64,000 bases of DNA. Origin: Acanthacorydalis orientalis. Taxonomy: Eukaryota; Arthropoda; Insecta; Megaloptera; Corydalidae. Position numbers and translations under genes: made by a program. Below the pieces are notes generated by a model, which saw only the letters and a list, made by a program, of their open reading frames with translations, did no database searches and was not told the DNA's origin. Below are positions 34,125 to 44,949 of this stretch, in pieces (position 1 is the first letter of the stretch; each line of letters opens with the position of its first letter). The DNA lies in the NCBI GenBank assembly GCA_034766995.1, contig CM068313.1:907501-971500 (forward strand). The letters run 5' to 3'.

Positions 34125-35132
34125 TCAGCTCTTCTTCAGGTTCGAAATCAGTATCCACAGTAAGACGGAGGCGACGACCGCGGCGATCGCGAGTAAGATC
34201 AGCATTTTCTTGCGGTGGCTCCTCTGGTAGTTCGCCGCTTTGACGATCTCGGTCCGACCGAGCTCGACGTTCCCCGTCGCCGTCTCTATACCGTTCTCGA
34301 TCGTATCTGCGAAAAAAACCGGACGTCAGGACGGATCCGACCGGCCCGTCGGTCCGACGTACCTACGACTTCTCCTTGCTGATGTATCAGCACGGAGAGT
34401 TCCCTCATGATCTGGTTCACGTCGAGGACGTCGGATTCGATCTGCGAGACGCGTTTCTCGCGTTCGAGCAACATCTCCTGCTCGAACGTCAGCTCGCGCG
34501 CCGTGCTCTGCGCCTGCGCGAGGATCAGAGCTCTATCTTCGGCCGAGCGGTCTCCCGGACCGCTCTTCTCGCCGTAGTCGACGTCGGACGGCACGATCAG
34601 ATGTTCTTTGAGTCGATAGGCGACTTGCTGAAAACGTATCCGGACGTTGATTTCCGACGTGTTTCGCGACCGGTCGGACTTACCTTCTGCGTACGCGAGT
34701 ACCTCCCGACCGCGTCTTTGAAATCGTTCGTCAGCTTCTCGACCTGGAGCTTCTGCTGTTTGTCGCCCTGCTTCGCGATGACCGCGAGCCGTTTCAGGTC
34801 TTTGCTCGTCGCCGACACGATCTCGTTCGTGCTCAACTGTGTCACGTGACTGAAAGATAAAAGTCAGAAACTCGAATCGGTTCGAACGGACGAGGATTCG
34901 CATTTACGTACACTTTGTCTCTGAGCCCTTGGTTATCTTTGTTCGTGCCGATGTTTTTCAACGCCCTCTCGAGCGAACGCAAACTGTTGTTAATGGTGTA
35001 AACGTTTGTCGTTACGTTCTCACTTAAATTATAAAGTTCTGTCGGGCTGAAACCGACAGTCGACCCAGTCGACATCGTCCCGTACGAACTGGACGCGCCT
35101 CCGATTCCTAAATCGGCCAACCCTTTCGACAT
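34125..35132 (-). CDS. Syntaxin-7/12-type endosomal Qa-SNARE (277 aa, 4 exons)
   Basis: Exons 35132-34912, 34849-34684, 34627-34363 and 34306-34125 join in phase to 277 residues. The N-terminal Habc region begins with ELYNLSENVTTNVYTINNSL and LERALKNIGTNKDNQGLRDK. A linker precedes the SNARE helix (about 185-247) with the zero-layer glutamine at Q213 (LIHQQGEVVDTI). A basic stretch (RSHRKK) leads into a single C-terminal membrane anchor (about 252-271), with only a few residues after it. SNAREs of this subgroup drive fusion of early and late endosomes; ESCRT-III (CHMP2B) acts on the same compartment, but the two genes are 13 kb apart with others between. Exon 3 uses the donor GTACGT; the nearer GTAGGT would break the frame at VVDTI. 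Whether it is syntaxin 7 or syntaxin 12/13 cannot be settled by eye. Confidence 0.9.
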
Positions 35133-35580
35133 TTTCAATCGATTTTGAGCTGATTGTATTTCGATAAACTATTAGTCCGCTCTTCGATGTTGTTCTGAAC
35201 GATACGCACGATAAATGATTGAAAAATCCAGTGTAGTTGTCAATTTGACATATCATTAGGTGGGTTAAGTTCTGTTCTGTCTGACGAGTACGGTAAACAT
35301 GAAGAGTGAGATAAACATATTTGTATATGACGAGTCCGAGAAGACAGAAGAGTGAGATAATATATATATATATATATATATATAAATATACACACACGCA
35401 TACATGCTTACATACACACCATCATACACCCACGCACACACAAACACACACCAGCATGTTTTATATTTCAAGAATCCAGAGCACATTAATTGTAAGTTAC
35501 CTCATGAATTTCTTTTATAAATTAAATTTTCGAAAATTAATTTGTATCGAATATTTATAAAATACGACACTTTATTCGAT
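35133..35580. other. Syntaxin 5' leader and intergenic DNA with (TA)n/(CA)n microsatellite
   Basis: The syntaxin promoter should lie here. A (TA)n tract at about 35360-35384 runs into a CACACA-rich patch to about 35450. No other feature is seen. Confidence 0.45.
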
Positions 35581-35815
35581 GAGCGAGGTGGAGATATGGC
35601 ATTTCATTAAAAATCAAATCTCGTTCTCTGTCTTAAATAAACAATTTGTGCCCACAACGCCGCCTCTATTTAATTTTTCTATTTATAAAGGTACTTATAT
35701 GGGCATTACATTAAAACAAGACAAAACGATACTTATAACGGAAACCTGTAAAACTATCCTTTGCAATCAAATGTTCAGGTGTATATTTGTTGCCAACGTA
35801 CACTCTAAATGAAAT
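35581..35815 (+). repeat. Repeat family B, copy 3
   Basis: Best preserved copy: GAGCGAGGTGGAGATATGGC, ATTTCATTAAAAATCAAATC, TCGTTCTCTGTCTTAAATAA, then GCATTACATTAAAACAAGAC and AAACGATACTTATAACGGAA. Same orientation as the copies at 7248 and 26090. Confidence 0.6.
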
Positions 35816-36720
35816 AGAGAAAACGTAACGTACATTTTGCTTTTGCTCCGATGTTCTATTCGGAAAAAGGGATAGGGATTTATAGTATAATGACTTTATC
35901 ATACGATCATGAAACTTGGCCGCGTGACAACGCAGCGTAAAAAAAGTTCGACGTTTTCGCCGCGCACACGAATCTGCATTGCGCGTCTGTACGTATCTTA
36001 TTGTTGATAAGTTTGTAATAAGAACGACCTTCCGACGAATCTCTGTTGATACAGAGGTACGCTTGCACGCAGGTAGGATTTTTATTTTGGTTCGAATTTC
36101 ATATGTAACATATTTGTTATTAATAATGTGGGTAAATAACAAACGACGTTTTGCACTGAGTGTGTAGAATTGAATGCAAAGGGATTATACTTTTCAATAT
36201 TTCGACCACGCCATTGCTCGTATGACACTTGCGTTCAATTGTTCGCCGCTTTGACGTTTCTAGTCTGTCACATGGTCTAAGGACGTATGAATGTGTATTT
36301 TTAGTCCGCTGACGTCACAAACGTTAGAAATCGACGGATCGTCTGATGAAAATTTAATACCGAAACGGTCGATACGGGCACCGAGGTACGGCCGTGTCAC
36401 CGTTTCGAGTCGAATTCGGTGCGGCGATCGCGTAATCACTGATTACTGCTCGAATGTCACGACGTGACGAATCGGTCGATGCTTTTTAAATCGATCGACA
36501 GATCGTCAACGTACAGAGGAATCGCAAGATCTAACAAGGAGAGGGCGCCGACGTGAGGAACTCGAATCGCCTGACGGGCGCCGTCGGTTGGTAGATAGTG
36601 ACCTGTAGTTTATGTTCTCTTAACCCTTTGATGCACTTTCGCGTCGTTCGGGAGAAAGCGGGGCTTAAAGTTTCAAGACTACGCACGAGTACCGGTCTCT
36701 ATACGATTGTATCGAATGGG
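35816..36720. other. Intergenic, partly CpG-rich
   Basis: From about 36300 to 36660 the DNA is CpG-rich like an exon or promoter, but no frame carries a recognisable domain. It precedes a tRNA-like segment and the hAT relic. Confidence 0.35.
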
Positions 36721-36795
36721 CGCGTGGCACAGTTGGTTAGGTAAGGCAGTGAAAAAGATTTCGGAGCAAAGTTTTGAGGAACTCCTGGCTCTTCC
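36718..36795 (+). repeat. tRNA-like segment, possible SINE head or tRNA pseudogene
   Basis: TGGCACAGTTGGTTAGG at about 36726 fits the RNA polymerase III A-box consensus TRGCNNAGYNGG exactly. A degenerate B-box-like stretch (GTTTTGAGGAACTCC) follows about 45 bp downstream, but the strict GGTTCGANNCC is lost. A cloverleaf cannot be closed convincingly, so it is not called as a functional tRNA. Confidence 0.4.
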
Positions 36796-37126
36796 GTGTA
36801 AGAGTCGACTCGCTGCATAACGTAACGCTGCGCACGTGTCACAAGAAAAACAGTTGTGCAAAGTTGCTCAAAACTGCATCGAAATCGTTTCCACTGCGAT
36901 CATCATTGTCATTTCAAATTTGCTCAGCCGCAGTTAATTTATTTCAATGTTCTCTCGCGAATATAAAAATGTACATGTGTTTTTAAATGATAAAAAAATA
37001 AAAAGTGATAAAATTAGCGTCGAAACATTTTTAGGTTACATTGTTGCAAAAAAAATAATCGAAAAAAGAAATTCTTATAATAACGTAACATTTACATTAT
37101 AAAAAACAAAACAAAAATTAAAAACA

Positions 37127-38994
37127 ATGAAGAATTCACTTAATAGCCAGCAAAGAGTGCTTACAAAATTCATGAAATGTAATGAATCGGTAACAAAAGC
37201 TAGTTACGAAATAAGCTATCTATTAGCAAAACATTCAAAATCATTCATCGATGGTTCTATAATCAAGGAATGTATGATAAAAGCTGCCGAATTCGTCTGT
37301 CCAGAAAAGGTGCAGTCATTTCGAGATATATCATTATCAAAAAATACGGTGGTAGACAGAATTACCGAAATGGTAGATAACGTTAGTTCACAACTACAGG
37401 AAATATCTACCAAAGTCCAGTTCTTTTCGATTGCGATCGATGAAAGCACGGATGTGTGAGATGTTGCACAAGTCGCTGTTTTTTTTTCGTGGTTGCGATA
37501 ATAATATGAGGATCACTGAAGAATTGTTGGAAATTATCCCTCTTTATGGAACTGCAACCGGTGAAGATATTTTTGATGCTGTATGGAGCATTTTAGGAAA
37601 ATTTAATCTTCCTCTTGACAGGCTTGTTTCTGTAACAACTGACGGCGCTAAATCGATGACGGGTGAAACTAAAGGATTTGTGTCAAGACTGACAGGAAAA
37701 TTACAAGATGAATATCCAGATAAACCGAAAATCAGGACTTTCCATTGCCTTATTCACCGACAAGTTATCTGTTTAAAAATATTAAAAAAGTACTTAAAAC
37801 AGTAACAAAGACAGTCAATTTTATTCGATCGAGAGCACTTAACCATCGCCAATTTACTTCGTTCCGTAAAGATTTAGAATCCGAATTCGAAGATCTTCCT
37901 TATTACACAGAAGTTCGTTGGTTGTCCTGCCACAAAGTCCTGAAGAGCTTCTATCTGCTTTTGGAGGAAATAATTGTATTTCTTGAAATGAAAGATGAAA
38001 AAAACGAAAATATATCGATTATAAAAGATCCTTTGTGGGTAAAAGATCTGGCATTTTTAACAGATATTACAGGTCATCTGAATAATCTTAATATTACATT
38101 GCAAGGCAAAGATCAATTAATAACGAATATGTACGATGCAATAGCAAGTTTTGTACAAAAACTGACTTTGTTTAAAAATCATCTACAAAAAAAAAAACGT
38201 TTTGATGCACTTTCCTACGCGTGAGCAGTTAAAAGCACAAAATCAAAGTTGCCCATTTTCACAATATTGTGGTAAAATTGAAGAAATCAAAAACGAATTC
38301 GATAAACGTTATAATGATTTCAAAGAGTTACAAAAAAATTTTTCTCTTTTTATTGGGCCTTTTTCCTTTGAAGTTGAAAATGCTCCCGCTTCGATACAAC
38401 TGGAATTAATTGATTTCCTGAATGATTCGGTTTTAAAAGACAAATATCGAGAAGTAGGAATTCACAAAATTTATTCTTGTTTAGGTGAAAAATACCCGTA
38501 AATTAAAAAGTTTGATGCGTGAATTGTATGCTATTTTGGAAGTACATACTTGTGTGAGCAACTGTTTTCGTCCATGAAATTAAATAAAACGGCCTACAGA
38601 TCAAGATTAACTGATAAACATCTATCTGCCATAATGAAGATAGATGTTGAACAGACAATCTGCCATAATGAAGATTGTCTGTTCTCAGTCTTTGAATCCA
38701 GATATTGGAAAACTAGTAGGAGGAAAGAGCTGGAAAGTTTCCGGTAAAAAAAATAATTTTAGTTTTATAGATACATTAAATTAAATAAATGTTTAAATAA
38801 AAGCAATTATATAGCAATATTATAAATTATTACCCTAAATTCACTTAATTACATAATGTGTTTTAATTATCCTATCCATATTCCTGAATTCTCACTTCAA
38901 AATATAATTTTAAGAAAATTTGTAAACGTGATGTGGCCCGCGTGAATCTTACCAGTTGCATTAAATGGCCCGTGTTTTGAGTTTGACACACCTG
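37127..38994 (+). pseudogene. Broken hAT transposase (ZBED/GTF2IRD2-like) with 3' terminal repeat
   Basis: Frames in series read as one transposase of the group domesticated as GTF2IRD2 and ZBED-type genes: CMIKAAEFVCPEKVQSFRDI, FFSIAIDESTDV, EELLEIIPLYGTATGEDIF, SVTTDGAKSMTG, FHCLIH, NFIRSRALNHRQF, EVRWLSCHKVL and, at the end, the hAT dimerisation block STYLCEQLFSSMKLNKTAYR. The frame is broken by TGA at 37457-37459, a shift in the T-run near 37480, another shift between 37750 and 37800, a shift in the A-run near 38190, and TAA at 38499. The 3' end at 38994 is the reverse complement of CAGGTGTGTCAAACTC, a hAT-like terminal repeat. No matching 5' repeat was found. It is a dead mobile element. 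Confidence 0.8.
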
Positions 38995-39180
38995 CTCTAA
39001 AGAAATGTCACAGTAGAGTTGGCTTTGAATTTTACATGCATGTCTGTCAAAAACAGTTGAAAAAATCTATAACTCGTTTGAATACAGGACACGGGTCCTC
39101 TTTAACGAGATGCTTCTGCCCCGGAAACCATAAAAGTTTTTTTCGGACAAAAATACTCGATAAATCCTCACTGATCGTTT
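38995..39180. other. Intergenic DNA between the hAT relic and the MOB2 5' region
   Basis: Unique sequence without a visible gene; possible 8-bp duplication CTCTAAAG begins right after the hAT end. Confidence 0.3.
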
Positions 39181-39665
39181 TCGATTGTTGCCTTTGCGGA
39201 CTTGCGATCATCCGCAGCAGGCGGTCAAAGCGTTGAGAAATCCGGAGTGCTGTTTTGTTTTCGCGGCCGGTCGGATCGTTTCCGTCGCGAACGAAAAACG
39301 TCGCCGTGTCCACGCGAACCGATTAATTTAATCGAACACGAGGAATCGACTTTTCGTGATCGATCCAGAGGCCGTTCGGCCATTCGTCGCTGATGCATGC
39401 GTCCGTCGCACGATCGATCGACCAATAGACGCGTGCGTTGCCGACGTCGCCGCATGAGCGTGCGATTCGACGGCTGCGGAATTACGCATAAGTTCCCCCA
39501 CCGCCGCCGCTCGTGCAAAATGGCCGCGCTCGGCTCAGCTGCTCTGTGATGGTCCGTCGCTCGGACTGCGTCTCACATATACGGAGACGGTGCATTCGCT
39601 ATCGATATTTCGATTGTTTCGTGACGTCGGCGCGCGGCTGATCGACCCGATCCGGTCGGACGTGC
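39181..39665 (+). promoter_or_regulatory. CpG-rich promoter / 5' leader of MOB2
   Basis: Marked rise in CpG immediately before the MOB2 start, matching the pattern of a CpG-rich 5' region. No core promoter element can be specified. Confidence 0.45.
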
Positions 39666-40841
39666 ATGCCGTACGAGCTGTCAACGGCGGCGGATCTATT
39701 TACAGTGAGCGGATCGACGACCGTACGACCGACCGACGGCGGTCCAGACGCACGTCACTTTTCATATCGTGTGCGCGGGATTGCGATCCCGAAAATATCA
39801 ACGAAACTGGAGCGGCTACCGGAATATCTTCGGGACACTGTCGATTGGTTTATGGGGTATGTAGGCACGTCCTCTCCGGTCGCGATCCGTGCTCGTCCGT
39901 CGATAACCGTCGTCCCGTCTTCCCGATCCTCCTCGCGATCCAGTCGTTCGTCGCGGCTCACGTACTCACGTTTCCGAACGTGTCGCTTCCAGTAAAACGC
40001 GACGCAAAGAACGAGACGGCGCCGATGCGAGCTCAGGAACCGACCAGAAACTGTACCTCGAAGCGGCCGTGCTGGAACGCAAGCTCCCCGACGCCGACCT
40101 GAGGCTGCTCGTCGACTTGCCGGCCGGCCTCGACTACAACGAGTGGCTCGCTTCGCACACGATGGCCCTGTTCGACCACGTCAATCTCGTGTACGGCACG
40201 GTCAGCGAGTTCTGCACGATGTCGGGCTGCCCGGACATGACCGGACCGGGACAGAGGTTTGTGTTACCGATACGTCTCGTACTCGACGCTGATCTCGCTC
40301 CGCGTTCCGACAGGACGTACCTGTGGTTCGACGAGAAGGGAAAGAAGACGCGGGTCGCGGCGCCGCAGTACATAGACTACGTGACGACGTTCATACAGAA
40401 GACGGTCAGCGACGAGAACATATTCCCGACGAAATACGGTGAGTCCGTCGGTTTCCGCGCGTACCGTCCGCCTGACCGCCCGGTTTCGATTCCGTAGCGA
40501 ACGAGTTCCCGGTGTCGTTCGAGTCGATCGTCCGCAAGATAGTCAGGCTGTTGTTCCACGTCGTCGCGCACCTGTACGCGGCGCACTTCCGGGAAGTCGT
40601 GCTCCTCGGCCTGCACGCGCACCTGAACCTGACTTTCGCGCATCTGACGGCGCTCCAGCACAGGTTCTCGTTGATCGAGCCGAAAGAGACCGAGGTGCTG
40701 CGCGATCTCGAGTCGGCGCTGCGTCTGTCGGAGGACGAGGCGGCGTCGGCCGCGACCGAGCAGGCTCCGGAACCGGACCCCGCGTCGTCGGACCCCGGCC
40801 GGACGGCGGCGCTCGATCCGGACGCCGTGTACGCCGAGTGA
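39666..40841 (+). CDS. MOB2: MOB kinase activator 2 (307 aa, 4 exons)
   Basis: Exons 39666-39856, 39993-40256, 40314-40438 and 40498-40841 join in phase to 307 residues. The Mob1/phocein fold shows LDYNEWLASHTMALFDHVNL, SEFCTMSGC, APQYIDYVTTFIQKTVSDEN, IFPTKY and FPVSFESIVRKIVRLLFHVV. Predicted zinc ligands are C138, C143, H218 and H223. Splicing of exon 1 to exon 2 restores DWFMGK, the counterpart of the human N-terminus MDWLMGK. Here it lies at residues 60-65, so this model has an extra roughly 58-residue leader peptide, or translation starts elsewhere. MOB2 binds NDR/Tricornered kinases at the cortex and nucleus and affects cell shape and neurite growth. The C-terminal tail after about residue 265 is Ala/Glu/Pro/Asp-rich and poorly conserved. 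Confidence 0.92.
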
Positions 40842-41212
40842 GCCCGGCGGCCGCGCCGGTCGAGTCTTAGAGTCTTTCGTGATAAGTTCCATGTTTCGGC
40901 TGTGTTCTACATATAACCACGCCAACGCTTTAAAGAAAAAATTTTAAACGGTAATTATCGGACGACGATCGAACGAAAAACGACAGTTCTCGAGCGTACG
41001 CGCGATCGCGGCCGACGCGATCCGAGGTTCCGGGAGAGCGTCGACGACGCGCGGAGCCGTCGTACGGCACGGGTTCGTTCCGTTCGAAAGCGGACGGTTT
41101 TCGAACAGTAGTGTTTAGTGAATTCTGTTAGTGATCTAATTTAATTTATTTTATTTTTGTTTTCGTTTTAAATAGCCTGTGTTATATTTGCCGAGGTTAT
41201 AAAAAAATATGA

Positions 41213-41218
41213 AATAAA
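41213..41218 (+). terminator. AATAAA poly(A) signal for MOB2
   Basis: Canonical hexamer 372 bp after the stop; a more distal one exists near 42172, so the 3' UTR could be longer. Confidence 0.5.
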
Positions 41219-41249
41219 ATGGAAAAACGAGATTTGAAAGAGAGATGTA

Positions 41250-41932
41250 TATATCTAGATATATATATATATACATATACACACACGTATATTATTATTG
41301 TTATCGCCGAGAGCGGTCAGGGAGGTGAGCTGAAGCTTTCGATTCGTTTCTAGTGAGATGTATAGGAGGGTATCGTCGATATATTCATCGTCGTATAAGT
41401 TTTTCGTCTTCGTATCTGTTCTCGTTTCAATATCGAAGTGTGTTTACGGCTAATGGACGGTCCGTGCTATCGTGACAAATAACTACCGGATGATTACGTT
41501 AAAGATAAACACGCTATGCGATCGGATCGAACGTACCGATTTTTAATTTCGTTTCCGAAAGTCTTACTATCTGTGAATGTTTCTGTAAATGCGGTCTGCA
41601 GATATTTATATGGGATATTCGCGTATAGTTTCTTTTTTATTTTAATAATCGTGATAAATTTATCGATTCCGCAGTGTGCCAGTGCCGATGTGAAACGTTT
41701 CTTATTATTTCATCATTATAAATAATTATAACCTAAATGTTGCAATTGTAACGTAAAAAAAATAAGTGGTACGTCAAAACAAAGAAAACAGATGACAGCG
41801 ATCTTGCAGGTTAGGGTCGTACATTTTGGATATAGTATATAAAAATGTAACGTGTAAAAAAATGTTTTTATATAAAAGAACGCCTTCGTTCTTCTTTGGA
41901 ACTGTGATCGAATTTCAGTGTAACAATTAAAA
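41250..41932. other. MOB2 distal 3' UTR or intergenic DNA
   Basis: A short (TA)n/(CA)n patch lies at 41250-41290. A 69-codon frame at 41516-41725 has no motif. No gene is called. Confidence 0.4.
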
Positions 41933-42037
41933 TTTCACTGTCCGCACACCATAACATGGTTTTCTGATCGAAATGTTCGATAATCAGTTATTTGAATCTC
42001 GATCAAAAAAATTGTTCGTGGTGTGCGGAGAGTGACA
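41933..42037. repeat. Short inverted repeat (about 23-bp arms)
   Basis: TTTCACTGTCCGCACACCAT (from 41933) pairs with GTGGTGTGCGGAGAGTGACA (from about 42018). The loop is about 60 bp. Probably a miniature element. Confidence 0.5.
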
Positions 42038-42212
42038 TCATTCGCGAAACTCTAATAGCCACTATTTTCATTAAAAGATAAAAAAAAGATCGAAAAGTCG
42101 CGATATATGTCTTTCTGATACACTCGGACATTTTTTGCCTTCGTGTTTTATGTATGAAAACACCATATGAAATAAAATCAATCAGGAGAGATAAGAATCA
42201 ATCCAAATTATA

Positions 42213-42960
42213 TACGGTGCGTCTCAAAAGTCATCGGACACGTGCAGTTTAGAAGAAAACTTATAATCTTAATGGATAAATGATATTTAAATTCTATTTT
42301 AACATAAACAGTTGTAAATACGATTAAAATTAAATTTTATACTCTTTTTTTTTTGAATTTTTATTACTTTAATTACACAAGTTCATTTTAATAAACAGAA
42401 GTCAAAAAATCGTCTCACAAAGGTCATTGGACAGTGAAATAATAAATACACAATATCAGTGATAAATTTTACCGAGGCTTACTTTAATATTTGGTGGGAT
42501 TACTCTTTGCTTCCAGTACATTGATTAATCATCTTGGCATCGACTGTACCAAGTTTGTGGTCACTCGCGATGAAATATTTTTCTATTAGTCCGCTAAAAT
42601 TTTTTTAGTCTATTGATGTACAGTGTGTTCTCAGTCTTTACTTCAGTACGTACCCCCGTTTTTTTAAAATGGCATGATCTGAACAATAAATTGTTAGACT
42701 AACAAATGAACGTGTCTCTGTTGATACTCCGGGAATTCCCTAAATTTATTTTTTTTGTCCGACGATTCGTTTAACTTTCGTTTGTTAAAATGAATTTATG
42801 TGTAATCAAAGTAATAAAAATTAAAAAAAGTATAAAATGTAATTTTAATGGCATTTACAAATGCTTACGTTAAAATAGAATTTAAATATCATTTACCAAT
42901 TAAGGTTATAAGTTTTCTTCTAATCTGCACGTGCCCGATGATTTCAGAGACGTCTGTATA
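42213..42960 (+). mobile_element. Tc1-like element remnant with long terminal inverted repeats
   Basis: Both ends carry about 130-bp inverted repeats that begin next to TA: left GCGTCTCAAAAGTCATCGGA, right (reversed) ACGTCTCTGAAATCATCGGG, then the shared CACGTGCAG and AGAAGAAAACTTATAA. A second related motif (CGTCTCACAAAGGTCATTGG) lies at about 42413, inside the left repeat, suggesting an IR/DR structure as in some Tc1 elements. The middle (GGTGGGATTACTCTTTGC, CTTGGCATCGACTGTACCAA) resembles the non-coding part of known insect Tc1 elements. No transposase frame survives. Confidence 0.65.
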
Positions 42961-43019
42961 AAGCACGTCATACAGTTTCGAACGACGAGAATATCAATAC
43001 TGTTATTATAGAAGTGTGA

Positions 43020-43500
43020 CAGCCCTAGCCTGTACGTACGTGTGACGTATTGTAAACAGTGCCACTTGCGCGGGATGTTCGAATAACTGACAGCTTATTT
43101 GTGATGAGTAGTGTTCGAGTTTGATATTGAACTTCTGTTAATATATTTTTTAAGATGCATCCTTCGGCGATCGACTAGAAAGATCTCTTATTTATATTTT
43201 GTCATTCGTTCGTGTTTGTAGACTTATAATCTTGAAATAAATTTGAACATTATGTATATGTGTTGGCTTTAGCATGAACGTGCGTGACGTAATATATTAA
43301 ATGATGACAGCGCGGGACATTTGAATGACAGATAGTTGTTAGAAACAGTTAATTTTCGACATTTATATTAAATTCGTATTAACACATTTCGTTATTTTTT
43401 TTAACATGCGTACTTTGCCAATGAACTAGATGAGATGTTTAATTTAGACGTCATCATCCGTCTGATTTTCTATGCTTAGAAGTTTAACGTAAATTTAAAC
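43020..43500. repeat. Diverged tandem duplication, about 255-bp units
   Basis: ACGTACGTGTGACGTA (about 43033) and GAACGTGCGTGACGTA (about 43277) each lead to GCGCGGGAYRTTYGAATRAC, then a CTGTTAATA/GTATTAACA phrase, AACATGCRTMCTT and GAACTAGA-like sequence. Units are perhaps 70% alike. Not coding. Confidence 0.4.
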
Positions 43501-44949
43501 TAGTGAGGCATTCGTGGCTGGATTTTCCAGCGCAAGTATAGTCGGGCGTCGCACCGATAGAGTTGATGTTTGTCAAACTTTATATACCGCTGGAACTTTA
43601 AAGTCCCATATCTTGAAAACCTTATATGTTGCTGCGATAATCAAATTCGGTTCGATTTTACAGCGTGTTTATCTTCCCGAATATTGTGCATTTTTCCATT
43701 TTTTCGCTCGAGATCCCGAACGTTTAGTTCGAGTGAATCCGTTTTACGGATCGCGGCGTCATCATCGTAACGTTTGTCTGTTGTTTTTTTTTCCTGTTAT
43801 TATATACATAACTTGTAAAGAGTATTCGTGCGTGCCGATTCTTTTTGAACGGAAAAAGTAGAACCGTGTCAGATATCCGATAGCCGTCCGCCGTAAAGAC
43901 ACGTCGTACGCTTTTCGTTACGAGGCTGTTCGCGGCGTCGAGCGCCGGAACGCCGAGTGCATCCGCCTAAAACATTAGAAAACACGCTCGTTTCGACACG
44001 CACGATCCGCGGCGGGGGTCGAGCATATCGGGAGATCGACGGATCGTTACGAGACGAGACGACAAGACTCGAGCTTCGTGCGACGGACGTCGCGCGAGCG
44101 ATTTTTAATCGAACGCCTTACGACAAAACAGACAGCACTTCTGGTGGACGAAAAAAAATAATAAAGAAATTACTATTATTGTCGATTATTGAATTTGAAA
44201 CTTGCAAATATATCTGTTGATTGAAACGAGTAAAAATATTAATAAAAACAACAGTTATTGAATATGTGAATTACTTAAAATTGTAATTAGAAACAAAATT
44301 GTTATTAAAACATCATCCGAATATTATCGTTGGCGTTTCAGTTGTTTTCCCGCCCCTACACTCTCCTACTTTGATTTGCAAGCGACGTGACGTCACACAA
44401 CTCGAAGCCCACTTCTTACATAAAATAAAAGTTACTTGTAATAGTGTGGATATTACAGGCTGAACACACGAACATTTTTGTGATATATTTCATACACTGG
44501 ATAAAAATACACTTTCTCGAATGTGATCGACACGTTGACGCTATGAAGATGACGGCACCGCCATCGGAATGCGCCATAACAAGTGCAATAACAACATGAA
44601 AAAATCGACGATATAGTGTGAGGTTAGAACACATCGACAAAAGTTTCAGTCGATGTCTTATGAAACACAAGACCATTTTTTTTAAAGACCGATTTGCGCT
44701 GTCGTTTGTCATGAAATAATGAGGGGAGCCATCGACGTGGTTACCGTCCCGCGAGTCGTTAGATACCTGATAACCAGTATATGACAGGAAAGTAGGGATA
44801 AAAATATTCTTGGAATATGTAATGCAGTGGCTGAACATGGCGCTTGGTCATAATCTGGGAAAAGTTCCAAAAAACCCAGATGCCTGGACAATATGAAGCA
44901 CAAGAGGTGAGTGAAACTATTTAAACTAAACATTAATCCGTTTTTTGAA
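43501..44949. other. Gene-free DNA between MOB2 and the satellite
   Basis: Partly CpG-rich around 43860-44110. Open frames at 43514-43861 (plus) and 44416-44838 (minus) show no family motif, signal peptide or codon pattern like the real genes, so none is called. Confidence 0.4.

Noticed and set aside
36340..36385. CTGATGA followed by CGAAAC, resembling a hammerhead ribozyme core
   Set aside because: The three-base stem III can be drawn but stems I and II do not pair, so it looks like a chance match.
36679..36986. Small frames overlapping the tRNA-like segment
   Set aside because: Short, without motif, and explained better by the SINE-like sequence.
44416..44838. 140-codon open frame on minus
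   Set aside because: Composition unlike the real genes here and no recognisable motif; likely a chance frame.
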